In this document: positions 1 to 6,841 of the stretch, piece by piece
Layout: the number at the start of each line of letters is the position of its first letter
Position numbering within the stretch: position 1 is the first letter of the stretch
Assembly: GCA_903827735.1 (NCBI GenBank)
Contig: CAIKJM010000656.1
Coordinates: forward strand, 1 to 11,406
DNA length: 11,406 bases
Direction: 5' to 3'
DNA from: an uncultured Rhodanobacter sp.
GTDB taxonomy: Bacteria; Pseudomonadota; Gammaproteobacteria; Xanthomonadales; Rhodanobacteraceae
Notes under the pieces: generated by a model
What the model saw: only the letters and a program-made list of their open reading frames with translations
The model's database searches: none
Told to the model about the DNA's origin: nothing
Translations under genes and position numbers: made by a program

Positions 1-678
1 CCGCTGACCAGTGCCGCCGGCGCTCGCGACTCCGACACCGTCAAGCTGCTGCTTCAGCTGGGCGCGGATGCCAACGCAAGCAACGGAGACGGCGTGACGC
101 CGCTGATGACCGCGGCGCAACGTGATCATGTGCCGTCGGTGGAGGCGCTGCTGCAGCACGGCGCCAGCCTGACGGTGAAAGATGCCAAAGGATTGACCCC
201 GCTGTGCGGCGCGCTCGAAAACCGCAGTTTCCTGGCCGCCACCACGCTGCTCAATGCGGGCGCCTCGCCCAACGCGGCCTGCGGTGCCAACGGTCTGACG
301 CCGTTGATGATCGTGGCCACGCACCTGGAGGCGGAGCGCAGCGGCAATGTTCCGGTCGACGATGGCCTGTACCTCAGCGACGGCGTTGCTCCGCAGCAGT
401 TGGGCAAGTTGCTGGTCAGCAAAGGGGCTGACGCGAACGCTCGCAGCAAGAGCGGACTCACCGCCCTGATGGTCGCTGCCGGCCACGACAATGCGCCGCT
501 GATCGGATTGCTGATCCAGGCCGGCGCGAAAGTCGACGCGCGTTCCGACGACGGCAAGACCGCGCTCGATATCGCCAAGGAAAATGGCAGCGACGCGTCC
601 ATACAGACACTCGACGTGATGAGCCGCTTCGCGCCCGTGCAAAGTCCGAGCGGTGCGGCAGCGGAGCCGCCACGATGA
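1..678 (+). CDS. Ankyrin-repeat protein, 5'-truncated by the window edge
   Basis: The reading frame is open from base 1, so the start lies upstream; 225 codons are visible before the TGA at 676-678. The visible part is almost entirely ankyrin repeats of about 33 residues. Recurrent hallmarks are TPL at the repeat start (VTPLMTAA, LTPLCGAL, LTPLMIVA, LTALMVAA, KTALDIAK) and a LLxxGAxxNA-like end (LLLQLGADANA, LLQHGASL, LLNAGASPNA, LLVSKGADANA, LLIQAGAKVDA). About five repeats are seen. One carries an insertion of roughly 20 residues (around the GNVPVDDGLYLSDG segment). The last 25 residues are a Pro/Ala/Ser-rich tail. Ankyrin repeats mediate protein-protein contacts; no enzymatic motif is visible. 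Its stop overlaps the start of the next gene (ATGA), so it is probably co-translated with the PQQ-associated binding protein. Whether it is exported cannot be judged because the N-terminus is missing. The fold is clear; the function is unknown. Confidence 0.9.
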   Translation, partial: PLTSAAGARDSDTVKLLLQLGADANASNGDGVTPLMTAAQRDHVPSVEALLQHGASLTVKDAKGLTPLCGALENRSFLAATTLLNAGASPNAACGANGLTPLMIVATHLEAERSGNVPVDDGLYLSDGVAPQQLGKLLVSKGADANARSKSGLTALMVAAGHDNAPLIGLLIQAGAKVDARSDDGKTALDIAKENGSDASIQTLDVMSRFAPVQSPSGAAAEPPR

Positions 679-1940
679 GGCGACGCATCGCCACCATTAG
701 CGCCACCTTGTTTGCATCGGCGCTCGCCGCGGCAGGCTCGGCGGCGCCAGTGACCAAGCCAGCCAGCAAGCAGGCCAATAAGCCAGCCGCGAGCAGCGCA
801 GCGAAGAGCAACGATGTCGTTACGCATTACGCGTACCTGGGCAAGGCCTACCGGGAGCCGGCGCCACTGTCGCTGCTCAAACCCGCGGTCTTTCCTGACG
901 AAGGGCTTGCCGGCGTGCGTCTGGGAACCAACTACAACAATCAGGCGGGAAAATTCCTGGGCCTGAAGTACGTGCTCGACGAGACGATGGTGCCGGAAGA
1001 TGGCGACGTGGTCGCCGCGGCAAAAAAACTGCTGGCCGCCGGTGAGCACCTCATCATCGCCGACCTGAAAGCGCCGGACCTGCTGGCGGTCGCCGATTTG
1101 CCGGAAGCAAAAAACGCCATCATCCTGAACATCCGCGCGCGCGACGACGTGCTGCGCCAGACCCAGTGTCGCGTCGATGTTTTCCACCTGATGCCCAGCG
1201 ACGCGATGCTCACCGATGCGCTGGCGCAGTATCTGGTGTGGAAGAAGTGGACGCGCTGGTTTCTGGTGCGCGGCCAGCACCCGGCGGATGTGGAGTACGC
1301 CAACGACATCACGCGTTCGGCCAAGCTCTACGGTGCCAAGATCGTGGCCGAACGCGCGTACGAGCTGCAGACCGGCGCGCGCCGCGTGGATACCGGTTAT
1401 CAGGAAATCCAGACGCAGATGCCGATGCTGACGCGCGGCGTATCGGATTACGACGTTGCCTTCGTCGCCGACGAAACCAATTCCTTCGGGGTCTACCTAC
1501 AATACCGGACCACCGATCCGCGGCCCGTCGTGGGCACCGACGGCCTCGAGGCGACGGCATGGGGCGCGGCGTACGAATCCTACGCGGCGGAGACGCTGCA
1601 CGACGATTTCCTGAAGCTTGCGAATCGCGAGATCACGGTGCGCGACTACGAAGGTTGGCTCGCAGCCAGTCTGCTGGAGATGGCGGTGAAGCAGGGCAGC
1701 GCCCGCAACGTCGATGCGATCCGCAAATACATCAGCGCCGACAGCCTCAAGCTCGCCGGCTACAAGGGCGAGAGCATGAACTTCCGCAGCTGGGATAACC
1801 AGCTACGTCAGCCGATCCTGCTGATGGATCAGCTGTCGCTGGTGTCGGTTTCGCCCCAGCCGGGTTTTCTGCACCCCGTGTACAACACGGACACTCTCGG
1901 TATCGACCAACCGCAAAGCCAGTGCAAGTTCTCCAAATGA
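675..1940 (+). CDS. Periplasmic ABC-type binding protein of PQQ-dependent alcohol dehydrogenase clusters
   Basis: This 421-residue protein has a Sec signal peptide (Arg-rich start, hydrophobic stretch, likely cleavage near residue 24 after GSAA). A Lys/Ala/Ser/Pro-rich linker follows to about residue 46, then a type I periplasmic-binding fold. Segments I associate with the PQQ-dependent alcohol dehydrogenase binding-protein family (TIGR03863 type) include YNNQAGKFLG (88-97), the NIRARDD...CR..VFH..PSDAML block (152-179), WFLVRG (195-200), and near the end RSWDNQLRQP and LGIDQPQ. C165 and C417 could form a disulfide. Homologues include, to my recollection, the binding component of the Methylobacterium lut and Pseudomonas ped systems, proposed to serve lanthanide uptake or alcohol handling. 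The ATG overlaps the ankyrin stop, and the gene's own stop overlaps the propeller start, so the three are one operon. The ligand cannot be read from sequence. No ATPase or permease is adjacent; the matching pair may be at 6838-8525. Confidence 0.85.
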   Translation: MRRRIATISATLFASALAAAGSAAPVTKPASKQANKPAASSAAKSNDVVTHYAYLGKAYREPAPLSLLKPAVFPDEGLAGVRLGTNYNNQAGKFLGLKYVLDETMVPEDGDVVAAAKKLLAAGEHLIIADLKAPDLLAVADLPEAKNAIILNIRARDDVLRQTQCRVDVFHLMPSDAMLTDALAQYLVWKKWTRWFLVRGQHPADVEYANDITRSAKLYGAKIVAERAYELQTGARRVDTGYQEIQTQMPMLTRGVSDYDVAFVADETNSFGVYLQYRTTDPRPVVGTDGLEATAWGAAYESYAAETLHDDFLKLANREITVRDYEGWLAASLLEMAVKQGSARNVDAIRKYISADSLKLAGYKGESMNFRSWDNQLRQPILLMDQLSLVSVSPQPGFLHPVYNTDTLGIDQPQSQCKFSK

Positions 1941-2929
1941 AAACAGCCAACCCCAAGCGACCTCACGCGCGCTTTGCCGCGATGTGTTTGCTGCTGCTGA
2001 TGCTGGCCGCCCCACCAGGATGGTCGGCGACGCTGTTCGTCACCAACGAGCGCGGCAATACGGTGACGGTGCTGGATAGCAACACGTTGAAGACGATCAA
2101 GACCATCCCCACCGGCCAGCGCCCTCGCGGCGTCGTAGCGTCGCCGGACGGCAAATGGGTCTACGTGTGCGTAGGTGACAGCAACCGCATCGATGTCATC
2201 GAGGTGGCTAAGCTCGCCGTGACGCGTACGCTGCCGTCGGGGGCGGACCCGGAATTGCTTGCCCTGAGCAATGACGGCAGCCGCGTCTACATCGCCAATG
2301 AGGACAACTCGCAGGTCACCGTGTTGGAAGCAATGACCGGCAAAGTGCTGGCGCAAATCCCCGTGGGCTCGGAGCCCGAGGGCATGCGCGTGAGCCCGGA
2401 CAACCAGATCACGGTGGCGACCTCCGAAGGCAGCAGCCTGGTCCATTTCATCGACAACAAGACGCTGAAACTGGTCGCTACCGTGCTGGTGGGTGCGCGT
2501 CCGCGCGTGGCCACGTTCACGACCGACGGGCGCTACGTCTGGGCGTCGTCCGAGGTCGGCGGCACGGTGTCGGTGATCGACGGGCGTACGCACCAAGTCG
2601 TGCAGACGATCAGCTTTGAAATTCCCGGCATGCGCGCCGAATTCATCCAACCGGTGGATATCGTGATGTCGAAGGACGGCTCGCAGGCGTTCATTGCGCT
2701 GGGGCCGGCGAACCACGTCGCCGTAGTCGATACGAAGACGTACAAGGTGAGCGATTACATCGTGGTGGGACAACGGCCGTGGCACATGGCGCTGTCTCCC
2801 GACGGGTCGAAGCTTTATAGCGTCAACGGCTTCACCAACGATGTGACGGTCGTCGATACCAAATCGCTCAAGCCCGAGGTTTCAGTAAACGTCGGTCGCT
2901 TGCCTTGGGGCATTGCTGTGGTGCCGTGA
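1937..2929 (+). CDS. Secreted YVTN-type seven-bladed beta-propeller protein (PQQ-cluster associated)
   Basis: The chosen ATG at 1937 overlaps the previous stop (ATGA), giving 330 residues; an ATG at 1922 in the same frame would add five residues inside the previous gene and is less likely. Residues 1-30 form a signal peptide (KRPHARF, then CLLLLMLAAPPGWSA). The mature protein consists of about seven repeats of roughly 42 residues. Each blade has a G-x-x-P turn or close variant: GQRPRG, GADPEL, GSEPEG, GARPRV, IQPVDI, GQRPWH, GRLPWG. SPDG/SNDG turns and VTVLD/VSVID/VTVVD strands also recur. This matches the PQQ-dependent catabolism-associated beta-propeller group (TIGR03866 type). Seven turns fit a closed propeller. 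It probably acts in the periplasm with the binding protein it is coupled to; whether it binds metal, cofactor or protein is not shown. The stop is 85 bases before the cytochrome gene. Confidence 0.87.
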   Translation: MKTANPKRPHARFAAMCLLLLMLAAPPGWSATLFVTNERGNTVTVLDSNTLKTIKTIPTGQRPRGVVASPDGKWVYVCVGDSNRIDVIEVAKLAVTRTLPSGADPELLALSNDGSRVYIANEDNSQVTVLEAMTGKVLAQIPVGSEPEGMRVSPDNQITVATSEGSSLVHFIDNKTLKLVATVLVGARPRVATFTTDGRYVWASSEVGGTVSVIDGRTHQVVQTISFEIPGMRAEFIQPVDIVMSKDGSQAFIALGPANHVAVVDTKTYKVSDYIVVGQRPWHMALSPDGSKLYSVNGFTNDVTVVDTKSLKPEVSVNVGRLPWGIAVVP

Positions 2930-3014
2930 CTGGCTGGCGACGCGGAGTTCGGTGATGGTGCGCAAGCGCACGCAGAAGATGATTGATTCATACAGCTATT
3001 CGAAGGAGAGGCCC
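2930..3014 (+). promoter_or_regulatory. Spacer before the cytochrome gene, with a perfect dyad and a strong ribosome binding site
   Basis: These 85 bases carry a perfect dyad, GTGCGC-AA-GCGCAC, at 2958-2971. It has no T-run behind it, so it is not a convincing terminator and could be an operator or an mRNA hairpin. A Shine-Dalgarno sequence, GAAGGAGAG (about 3002-3010), sits just before the ATG at 3015 and fixes that start. The frame is open further upstream to an ATG at 2913, but that start would sit inside the propeller gene and would bury the signal peptide. I see no clear sigma-70 promoter. Confidence 0.45.
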
Positions 3015-3893
3015 ATGTTACGAAAGACCGTGTATAGCTTTACTGCTGCTGCTTTTGCCGTAGCCGGTATCAGCCTGGCGCTCGCCACCAACAGCCTTGC
3101 CGGTTCGCCCGCGGGGCAAGCCGGTGCGTCGGCTGCTCCGGCGAGTGCCGCCAGCATTCATGTCCCGGCAACGTACGAGTCGATGGATACCGGTCACACC
3201 GGCATCGTGACCGAAAAGGAAGCACTGGCTGCCATGCCCAACCTTAACTTCAAGGCCGCCGATGAAAACGGTGACGGCCAGCTGGATCGGGTCGAATTTT
3301 CGGATTTGCAGGACAAGGTGGCGAACGGAACCTGGACCAACTCGGTCGCCAAGACGGAAGCGGTCAACGCAATAACCGGCTACGACGACAACCCGGTGGA
3401 CGTGGTCGCGAAGGCCGCGAAAGGTTCGCTGAAAAACCCCTACGATCCGAAGAACGGCACCATCGCCGCCCAGGGTCACGAGCAATTTCTCAATCACGGC
3501 TGCAATGCCTGCCATGGTGGCAACGGCGGCGGCGGCATGTGCCCGCCACTCAACAACGGCGTGTGGATCTACGGTCCGAGCGACGACACCTTGTTCCGCC
3601 TCGTTGCACTGGGAAGCCAGAAACTGCAGGAAGCCGGTTTCGCACGGATAAGCCCGGAAACCCCCGCCCTGATGCCGCAGCAAGGCGGCACGACGATTAC
3701 AAAGGCGGGCGACCTGTGGAAGATCATCACCTGGATCAAGTCGATGAACACGAAGGACCAGGCAAGCCTGGATCGTGCACCGACGCTCGACCCTGGTGCC
3801 GCCGTTGTAGCGTGGGCCACCGCGCACCGTGCGACGGCGAAGGTTTGCCATGCCAGCACGGCCTCATCGTGGGATGGCGCGAACGCGCGGTAA
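3015..3893 (+). CDS. Secreted EF-hand / c-type cytochrome fusion, probably XoxG-like electron acceptor
   Basis: This 292-residue protein starts at 3015 because of the strong GGAGAG site and the signal peptide that follows directly (MLRKTVYSF, hydrophobic to about 30). A Ser/Ala linker (31-48) leads to an EF-hand pair. Loop 1 (58-69) is DTGHTGIVTEKE, degenerate, lacking acids at positions 3 and 5. Loop 2 (83-94) is DENGDGQLDRVE, canonical. The cytochrome domain follows, with haem attachment CNACH at 163-167, a Gly-rich turn ending in C176, likely axial M220 in ALMPQQGG, and a C-terminal helix DLWKIITWIKSM (233-244). A tail of about 48 residues adds a fourth Cys, C278. The haem domain resembles methanol-metabolism cytochromes of the cytochrome c-553i/XoxG type, which accept electrons from XoxF in the periplasm. 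Ordinary XoxG proteins are shorter and, as far as I know, lack EF-hands. The dehydrogenase partner is not in the window. Haem role is near certain; the XoxG assignment is inference. Confidence 0.85.
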   Translation: MLRKTVYSFTAAAFAVAGISLALATNSLAGSPAGQAGASAAPASAASIHVPATYESMDTGHTGIVTEKEALAAMPNLNFKAADENGDGQLDRVEFSDLQDKVANGTWTNSVAKTEAVNAITGYDDNPVDVVAKAAKGSLKNPYDPKNGTIAAQGHEQFLNHGCNACHGGNGGGGMCPPLNNGVWIYGPSDDTLFRLVALGSQKLQEAGFARISPETPALMPQQGGTTITKAGDLWKIITWIKSMNTKDQASLDRAPTLDPGAAVVAWATAHRATAKVCHASTASSWDGANAR

Positions 3894-4090
3894 GTCGCGA
3901 TGCAGGTGAAGGCTCAATGACCTCGCTCCGAGTTACGACGCAGCACGGGCTACCGTCCGTGGCTGCGCGTGTCCGGCATCGCTCAGCAAACGTCGCACGG
4001 CCGGTGGTCTAAGCTGCGATACGAAGGTCACATCGGCGTGTATCGGAAAGCTCAGCATGACTCGTCGCGTTGCGCAGGAGCGGTAGTCAT
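3894..4090. other. Intergenic spacer between cytochrome and NitT/TauT importer
   Basis: These 197 bases contain no convincing gene, no stem with a T-run and no clear -35/-10 pair. A 31-codon ORF (3917-4012) is preceded by GAAGG but has no recognisable features. An AGGAG at 4076-4080 serves the downstream ATG at 4091. A promoter for the importer operon would be expected here, but I cannot point to it. Confidence 0.4.
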
Positions 4091-5131
4091 ATGAAACGCA
4101 GACAGGCGAGAGTGAACATGGCATCGAATCATTTCATCACGCGCATGTTCACGTTGTTCTGTGCCGCGCTCCTCACGATGATGCCAACGCCCGCCGCGCG
4201 CGCCGAGGCTGCGCACGACGTTCCCGAGCTGCGGGTCGGAGTGCTGGAGTTCGGCTCGGTTGGGTGGGAAATCGATACCGTCCAGAGGCTCGGTTTCGCG
4301 AGCAAGCACGGCATTCGGTTGACGTTAGTGCCGCTGGCTTCGGAGAACGCCTTGAAGGTGGCGTTGCTGGGCGACAGCGTCGATCTTGTCGTCTCGGACT
4401 GGTTCTGGGTCGCGACGCTGCGGTCACGCGGTCAGGACTACCAGTTCGTGCCGTTTTCCCGGACGGTCGGCGAGGTCGTTGCCAATCCGAAGGCGGGCAT
4501 CCATTCGCTTGCCGACCTCAACGGCAAACGCTTCGGTGTGGCCGGCGGCCCGGTGGATAAAAGCTGGTTGATCGCGCGTGCCTACGCGCGCAAGACGTAC
4601 GGCATCGATCTGCAGTCTGCAGTGAAACCACAGTTCGCCGCAGCGCCGCTGCTCAATCACCTGATGCTTGATGGCGAGCTCCCGGCCGTGATCAACTTCT
4701 GGCAGTACAGCGCCAGCCTCGTTGCACAAGGCATGCGGCCGGTGATTACGGTGGAGCAGATGCTCAAGGGGTTGGGCATCAAGACCGACCCGCCGCTGCT
4801 GGGTTGGGTATTTTCGCAACGCTGGGCAGAAACTCACGGCGATGCCCTGCGGGCCTTTATCGCCGCCACCTACGATGCCAAGCGGGAGCTGGCGGGCTCG
4901 GATGCCGCCTGGCAGCCGCTGCGCAGCAAGGTCAAACCCGAAAACGATGCGGTCTTCGCCGCGATCCGCCAGGGTTACCGAGACGGCATCGTCAACCGCT
5001 TCGGCGCACCCGAGATCCAGGCCGCCGGACAACTGTTTCATCTGGTCGCCAAAGAAAGCCACGGCGAACTTACCGGTGGCACGAGCGAGCTGCCGGCGGA
5101 TGTGTTCTGGAGCGGATTTCGTCGGCCATGA
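4091..5131 (+). CDS. NitT/TauT-family ABC importer, periplasmic substrate-binding protein
   Basis: The ATG at 4091 has AGGAG ten bases upstream and gives 346 residues. A TTG at 4070 and an ATG at 4118 are in frame; 4118 would give a more usual signal-peptide length, so the start is uncertain by nine codons. The signal peptide is basic (MKRRQAR), then has a hydrophobic core MFTLFCAALLTM, with likely cleavage after AARA (about residue 38). The mature protein has the layout of SsuA/TauA/ThiY-like proteins: an opening strand LRVGVLEFG, a lobe-1 segment LGDSVDLVVSDWFW, and the signature SLADLNGKRFGVAGGPVDKSW followed by a second lobe. The stop overlaps the permease ATG (ATGA). Known substrates of the family include nitrate, taurine, alkanesulfonates and thiamine precursors; none can be chosen from sequence. 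Its place among C1 and PQQ-related genes suggests a cofactor, metal complex or C1 compound, which is inference. Confidence 0.82.
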   Translation: MKRRQARVNMASNHFITRMFTLFCAALLTMMPTPAARAEAAHDVPELRVGVLEFGSVGWEIDTVQRLGFASKHGIRLTLVPLASENALKVALLGDSVDLVVSDWFWVATLRSRGQDYQFVPFSRTVGEVVANPKAGIHSLADLNGKRFGVAGGPVDKSWLIARAYARKTYGIDLQSAVKPQFAAAPLLNHLMLDGELPAVINFWQYSASLVAQGMRPVITVEQMLKGLGIKTDPPLLGWVFSQRWAETHGDALRAFIAATYDAKRELAGSDAAWQPLRSKVKPENDAVFAAIRQGYRDGIVNRFGAPEIQAAGQLFHLVAKESHGELTGGTSELPADVFWSGFRRP

Positions 5132-5976
5132 GTTCCATCCGTCATCGCGCAGGTGCGGGCGACGTGCCCCGCGCCAGCGGCAGGCTCGAGACGCAGGCCG
5201 GGGCGCCGACACGGTGGCTTGGGTCACGGCCGTCGCAGCGCGGCTGGCTGTGGCGCGGCGCATCGCTGATCGGTCTGGCGGTGGCGTGGGAAATCGCGGC
5301 ACGAATCGTGGGTAGCAACATGCTGCCCACGCCGGTCGCGGTGCTCGCCGCGATGTATCGCGATACTCGCAGCGGCCAGCTTCCGCTGGCGTTGGGTATC
5401 ACCATGGCGCGGGTGGTTGCGGCGTTCGTCGTCGCCATGAGCATCGGCACCGTGATCGGTTTCATGATGGGCCGCTCGCGCAAGCTCAACCTGTTGCTGG
5501 ATGGCCCGCTGGTGCTGGCGCTGAACATTCCGGCGCTGGTCATCACCATCCTTTGTTACCTGTGGCTCGGGCTCACGGAAGTTGCCGTGATTGTCGCCGT
5601 GGCTCTCAACAAGATCCCGGTCGTGGTGGTGACCGTGCGCGAAGGGTCGCGGGCGATCGACGCGCGCTTGCTGGCCGTGGCGCAGGTGTATCGCGTGCCG
5701 CGCACGGTGAGGTTATGGCGGGTGATCCTGCCGCAGCTCTATCCGTACCTGATCGCCTCGGCCCGCAACGGGCTGGCGCTGATCTGGAAGATCGTGCTGG
5801 TGGCCGAGCTGCTTGGACGCAGCAATGGCGTGGGTTTTGAGCTGTCGGTCTTTTTCCAGTATTTCGACATCACCAGCATTCTGGCGTACACGCTGGCGTT
5901 TGCTGCGCTCGTCATGATCATCGAAGCCGGCGTGATGCGGCCTCTGGAAAAACGCGCGATGCGGTGGCGCGAATGA
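5128..5976 (+). CDS. NitT/TauT-family ABC importer, permease
   Basis: The ATG at 5128 overlaps the stop of the binding protein (ATGA), giving 282 residues. The same frame is open upstream to 4804, but that part is a shadow of the binding-protein gene. An N-terminal stretch of about 42 polar residues (Arg/Gly/Ser-rich, presumably cytoplasmic) precedes the membrane part. Hydrophobic segments lie at about 43-62, 88-114, 122-146, 149-170, 207-230 and 250-270, matching the usual six-helix SsuC/TauC type. The conserved cytoplasmic EAA-type loop that contacts the ATPase is visible at about 172-205: REGSRAIDARLLAVAQVYRV, then PRTVRLWRVILPQL. It works in the inner membrane with the binding protein before it and the ATPase after it. 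The long polar N-terminus is somewhat unusual but not unique. The family assignment is firm; the substrate is unknown. Confidence 0.88.
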   Translation: MSSIRHRAGAGDVPRASGRLETQAGAPTRWLGSRPSQRGWLWRGASLIGLAVAWEIAARIVGSNMLPTPVAVLAAMYRDTRSGQLPLALGITMARVVAAFVVAMSIGTVIGFMMGRSRKLNLLLDGPLVLALNIPALVITILCYLWLGLTEVAVIVAVALNKIPVVVVTVREGSRAIDARLLAVAQVYRVPRTVRLWRVILPQLYPYLIASARNGLALIWKIVLVAELLGRSNGVGFELSVFFQYFDITSILAYTLAFAALVMIIEAGVMRPLEKRAMRWRE

Positions 5977-6773
5977 AAGGCTTGAACATCCATGTCATCG
6001 AAAAACGCTACGACGATGTCGTGGTGCTGGCCGATGTGGACATCACCATCGCTGACGGCGAATTCGTTGCCATCGTCGGGCCTTCCGGTGTGGGCAAGAC
6101 GACGCTGCTCAGCATGGTCGCCGGTCTGGACGCCGACTACACCGGCGCGATTCGCTACGACGGCACGCCGCTGGCTGCGCCGGGCCAGTCACCGTCGGGC
6201 CTGGGCATGGTGTTCCAGGAACCGCGGCTGATGCCGTGGCTCACGGTGGGCGAGAACGTGCGACTGGCGGAAGCCGAGCGCCTGACGCGCGACCGCAGCT
6301 ATGTTTCGTGCGCGGATCGCTTGCTCGACGAAGTCGGGCTGCGCGCTTCCCGCGATGCGTGGCCACACCAGCTCTCCGGCGGCATGCAGCGTCGCACGGC
6401 GCTGGCGCGGGCGTTCGTGGTCGAGCCCTGGCTGCTGCTGATGGATGAGCCGTTCGTATCGCTTGACCCGCTGGCAGCCGATCAGCTGCGCGAATTGCTG
6501 CGACGGCTGTGCGCGCGCGTGCGGCCGTTGGTGCTGTTCGTCACGCACAATTTGAATGAGGCGCTCGTGCTCGCCGACCGCATACTGTTTCTCGGCGATA
6601 CGCCGGCGCGCGTCGTACTGGACTATCGCGTCGAGCCGACGGATAGTCATGATCTGGACAGTCCCGAGATCGCTGCTCTCAGCCGTCAGCTGCAGGCGCG
6701 CCATCGGGGGCTGCTATCCGAGATGGCCGGGTCTAACCCGGACGAAAGCTGGCGTCGCAAGGAGGGTGTGTGA
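5973..6773 (+). CDS. NitT/TauT-family ABC importer, ATP-binding subunit
   Basis: The ATG at 5973 overlaps the permease stop (ATGA) and is preferred over an in-frame GTG nine bases earlier; it gives 266 residues. All nucleotide-binding motifs are present: Walker A GPSGVGKTT (36-44), Q-loop VFQEP with Q82, signature LSGGMQRR (134-141), Walker B LLLMDEP (154-160), D-loop SLDP, and switch histidine H192 in FVTHN. The PRLMPWLTVGENV segment after the Q-loop is typical of SsuB/TauB-type ATPases of nitrate, sulfonate and taurine importers. The C-terminal 50 residues are variable. It powers the preceding permease. Downstream it is followed by AAGGAGGG at 6759-6766, inside its own end, which appears to serve a small ORF that bridges to the next ATPase gene. 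Confidence 0.9.
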   Translation: MKGLNIHVIEKRYDDVVVLADVDITIADGEFVAIVGPSGVGKTTLLSMVAGLDADYTGAIRYDGTPLAAPGQSPSGLGMVFQEPRLMPWLTVGENVRLAEAERLTRDRSYVSCADRLLDEVGLRASRDAWPHQLSGGMQRRTALARAFVVEPWLLLMDEPFVSLDPLAADQLRELLRRLCARVRPLVLFVTHNLNEALVLADRILFLGDTPARVVLDYRVEPTDSHDLDSPEIAALSRQLQARHRGLLSEMAGSNPDESWRRKEGV

Positions 6774-6841
6774 AGTCTGGTGCCTCGGTGTGGTGGTTGG
6801 CGTTGTGGGCCGCGCGGCCGCGGCAGAGCGTGACACGATGA
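6770..6841 (+). CDS. Possible 23-codon bridging ORF (translational coupler) between two ATPase genes
   Basis: A GTG at 6770 overlaps the upstream stop (GTGA, 6770-6773). The ORF ends at a TGA (6839-6841) that overlaps the next ATG (ATGA, 6838-6841). The strongest Shine-Dalgarno sequence nearby, AAGGAGGG at 6759-6766, is positioned for this GTG, whereas the downstream ATPase ATG has no good site of its own. The peptide begins MKSGASVWWLALWAA and ends in Arg-rich residues, so it looks like a short basic-hydrophobic peptide. It could carry ribosomes across the 64-base gap. It could also be a remnant of a signal peptide from a lost gene, or chance. I do not recognise a family. Confidence 0.35.
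   Translation: MKSGASVWWLALWAARPRQSVTR

Noticed and set aside
126..1280. Long open frame on the minus strand (384 codons) antisense to the ankyrin and binding-protein genes
   Set aside because: It spans two well-recognised + strand genes and its translation is Arg/His/Ala-rich with no family resemblance; this is typical of antisense frames in GC-rich DNA.
1829..2785. Minus-strand open frame of 318 codons opposite the propeller gene
   Set aside because: The + strand frame has a signal peptide and regular propeller repeats; the antisense translation shows only mirrored repeats rich in His and Arg.
3444..3464. DPKNGTI in the cytochrome, resembling the DPDKDGTID core of lanmodulin loops, as a third metal loop
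   Set aside because: It is one residue short, lacks acidic ligands at the later positions, and falls where the first cytochrome helix begins after an NPY motif usual in such cytochromes.
3917..4012. 31-codon ORF after the cytochrome gene with GAAGG in front
   Set aside because: No recognisable sequence features, no overlap with neighbours, and short frames with purine-rich leaders are common by chance.
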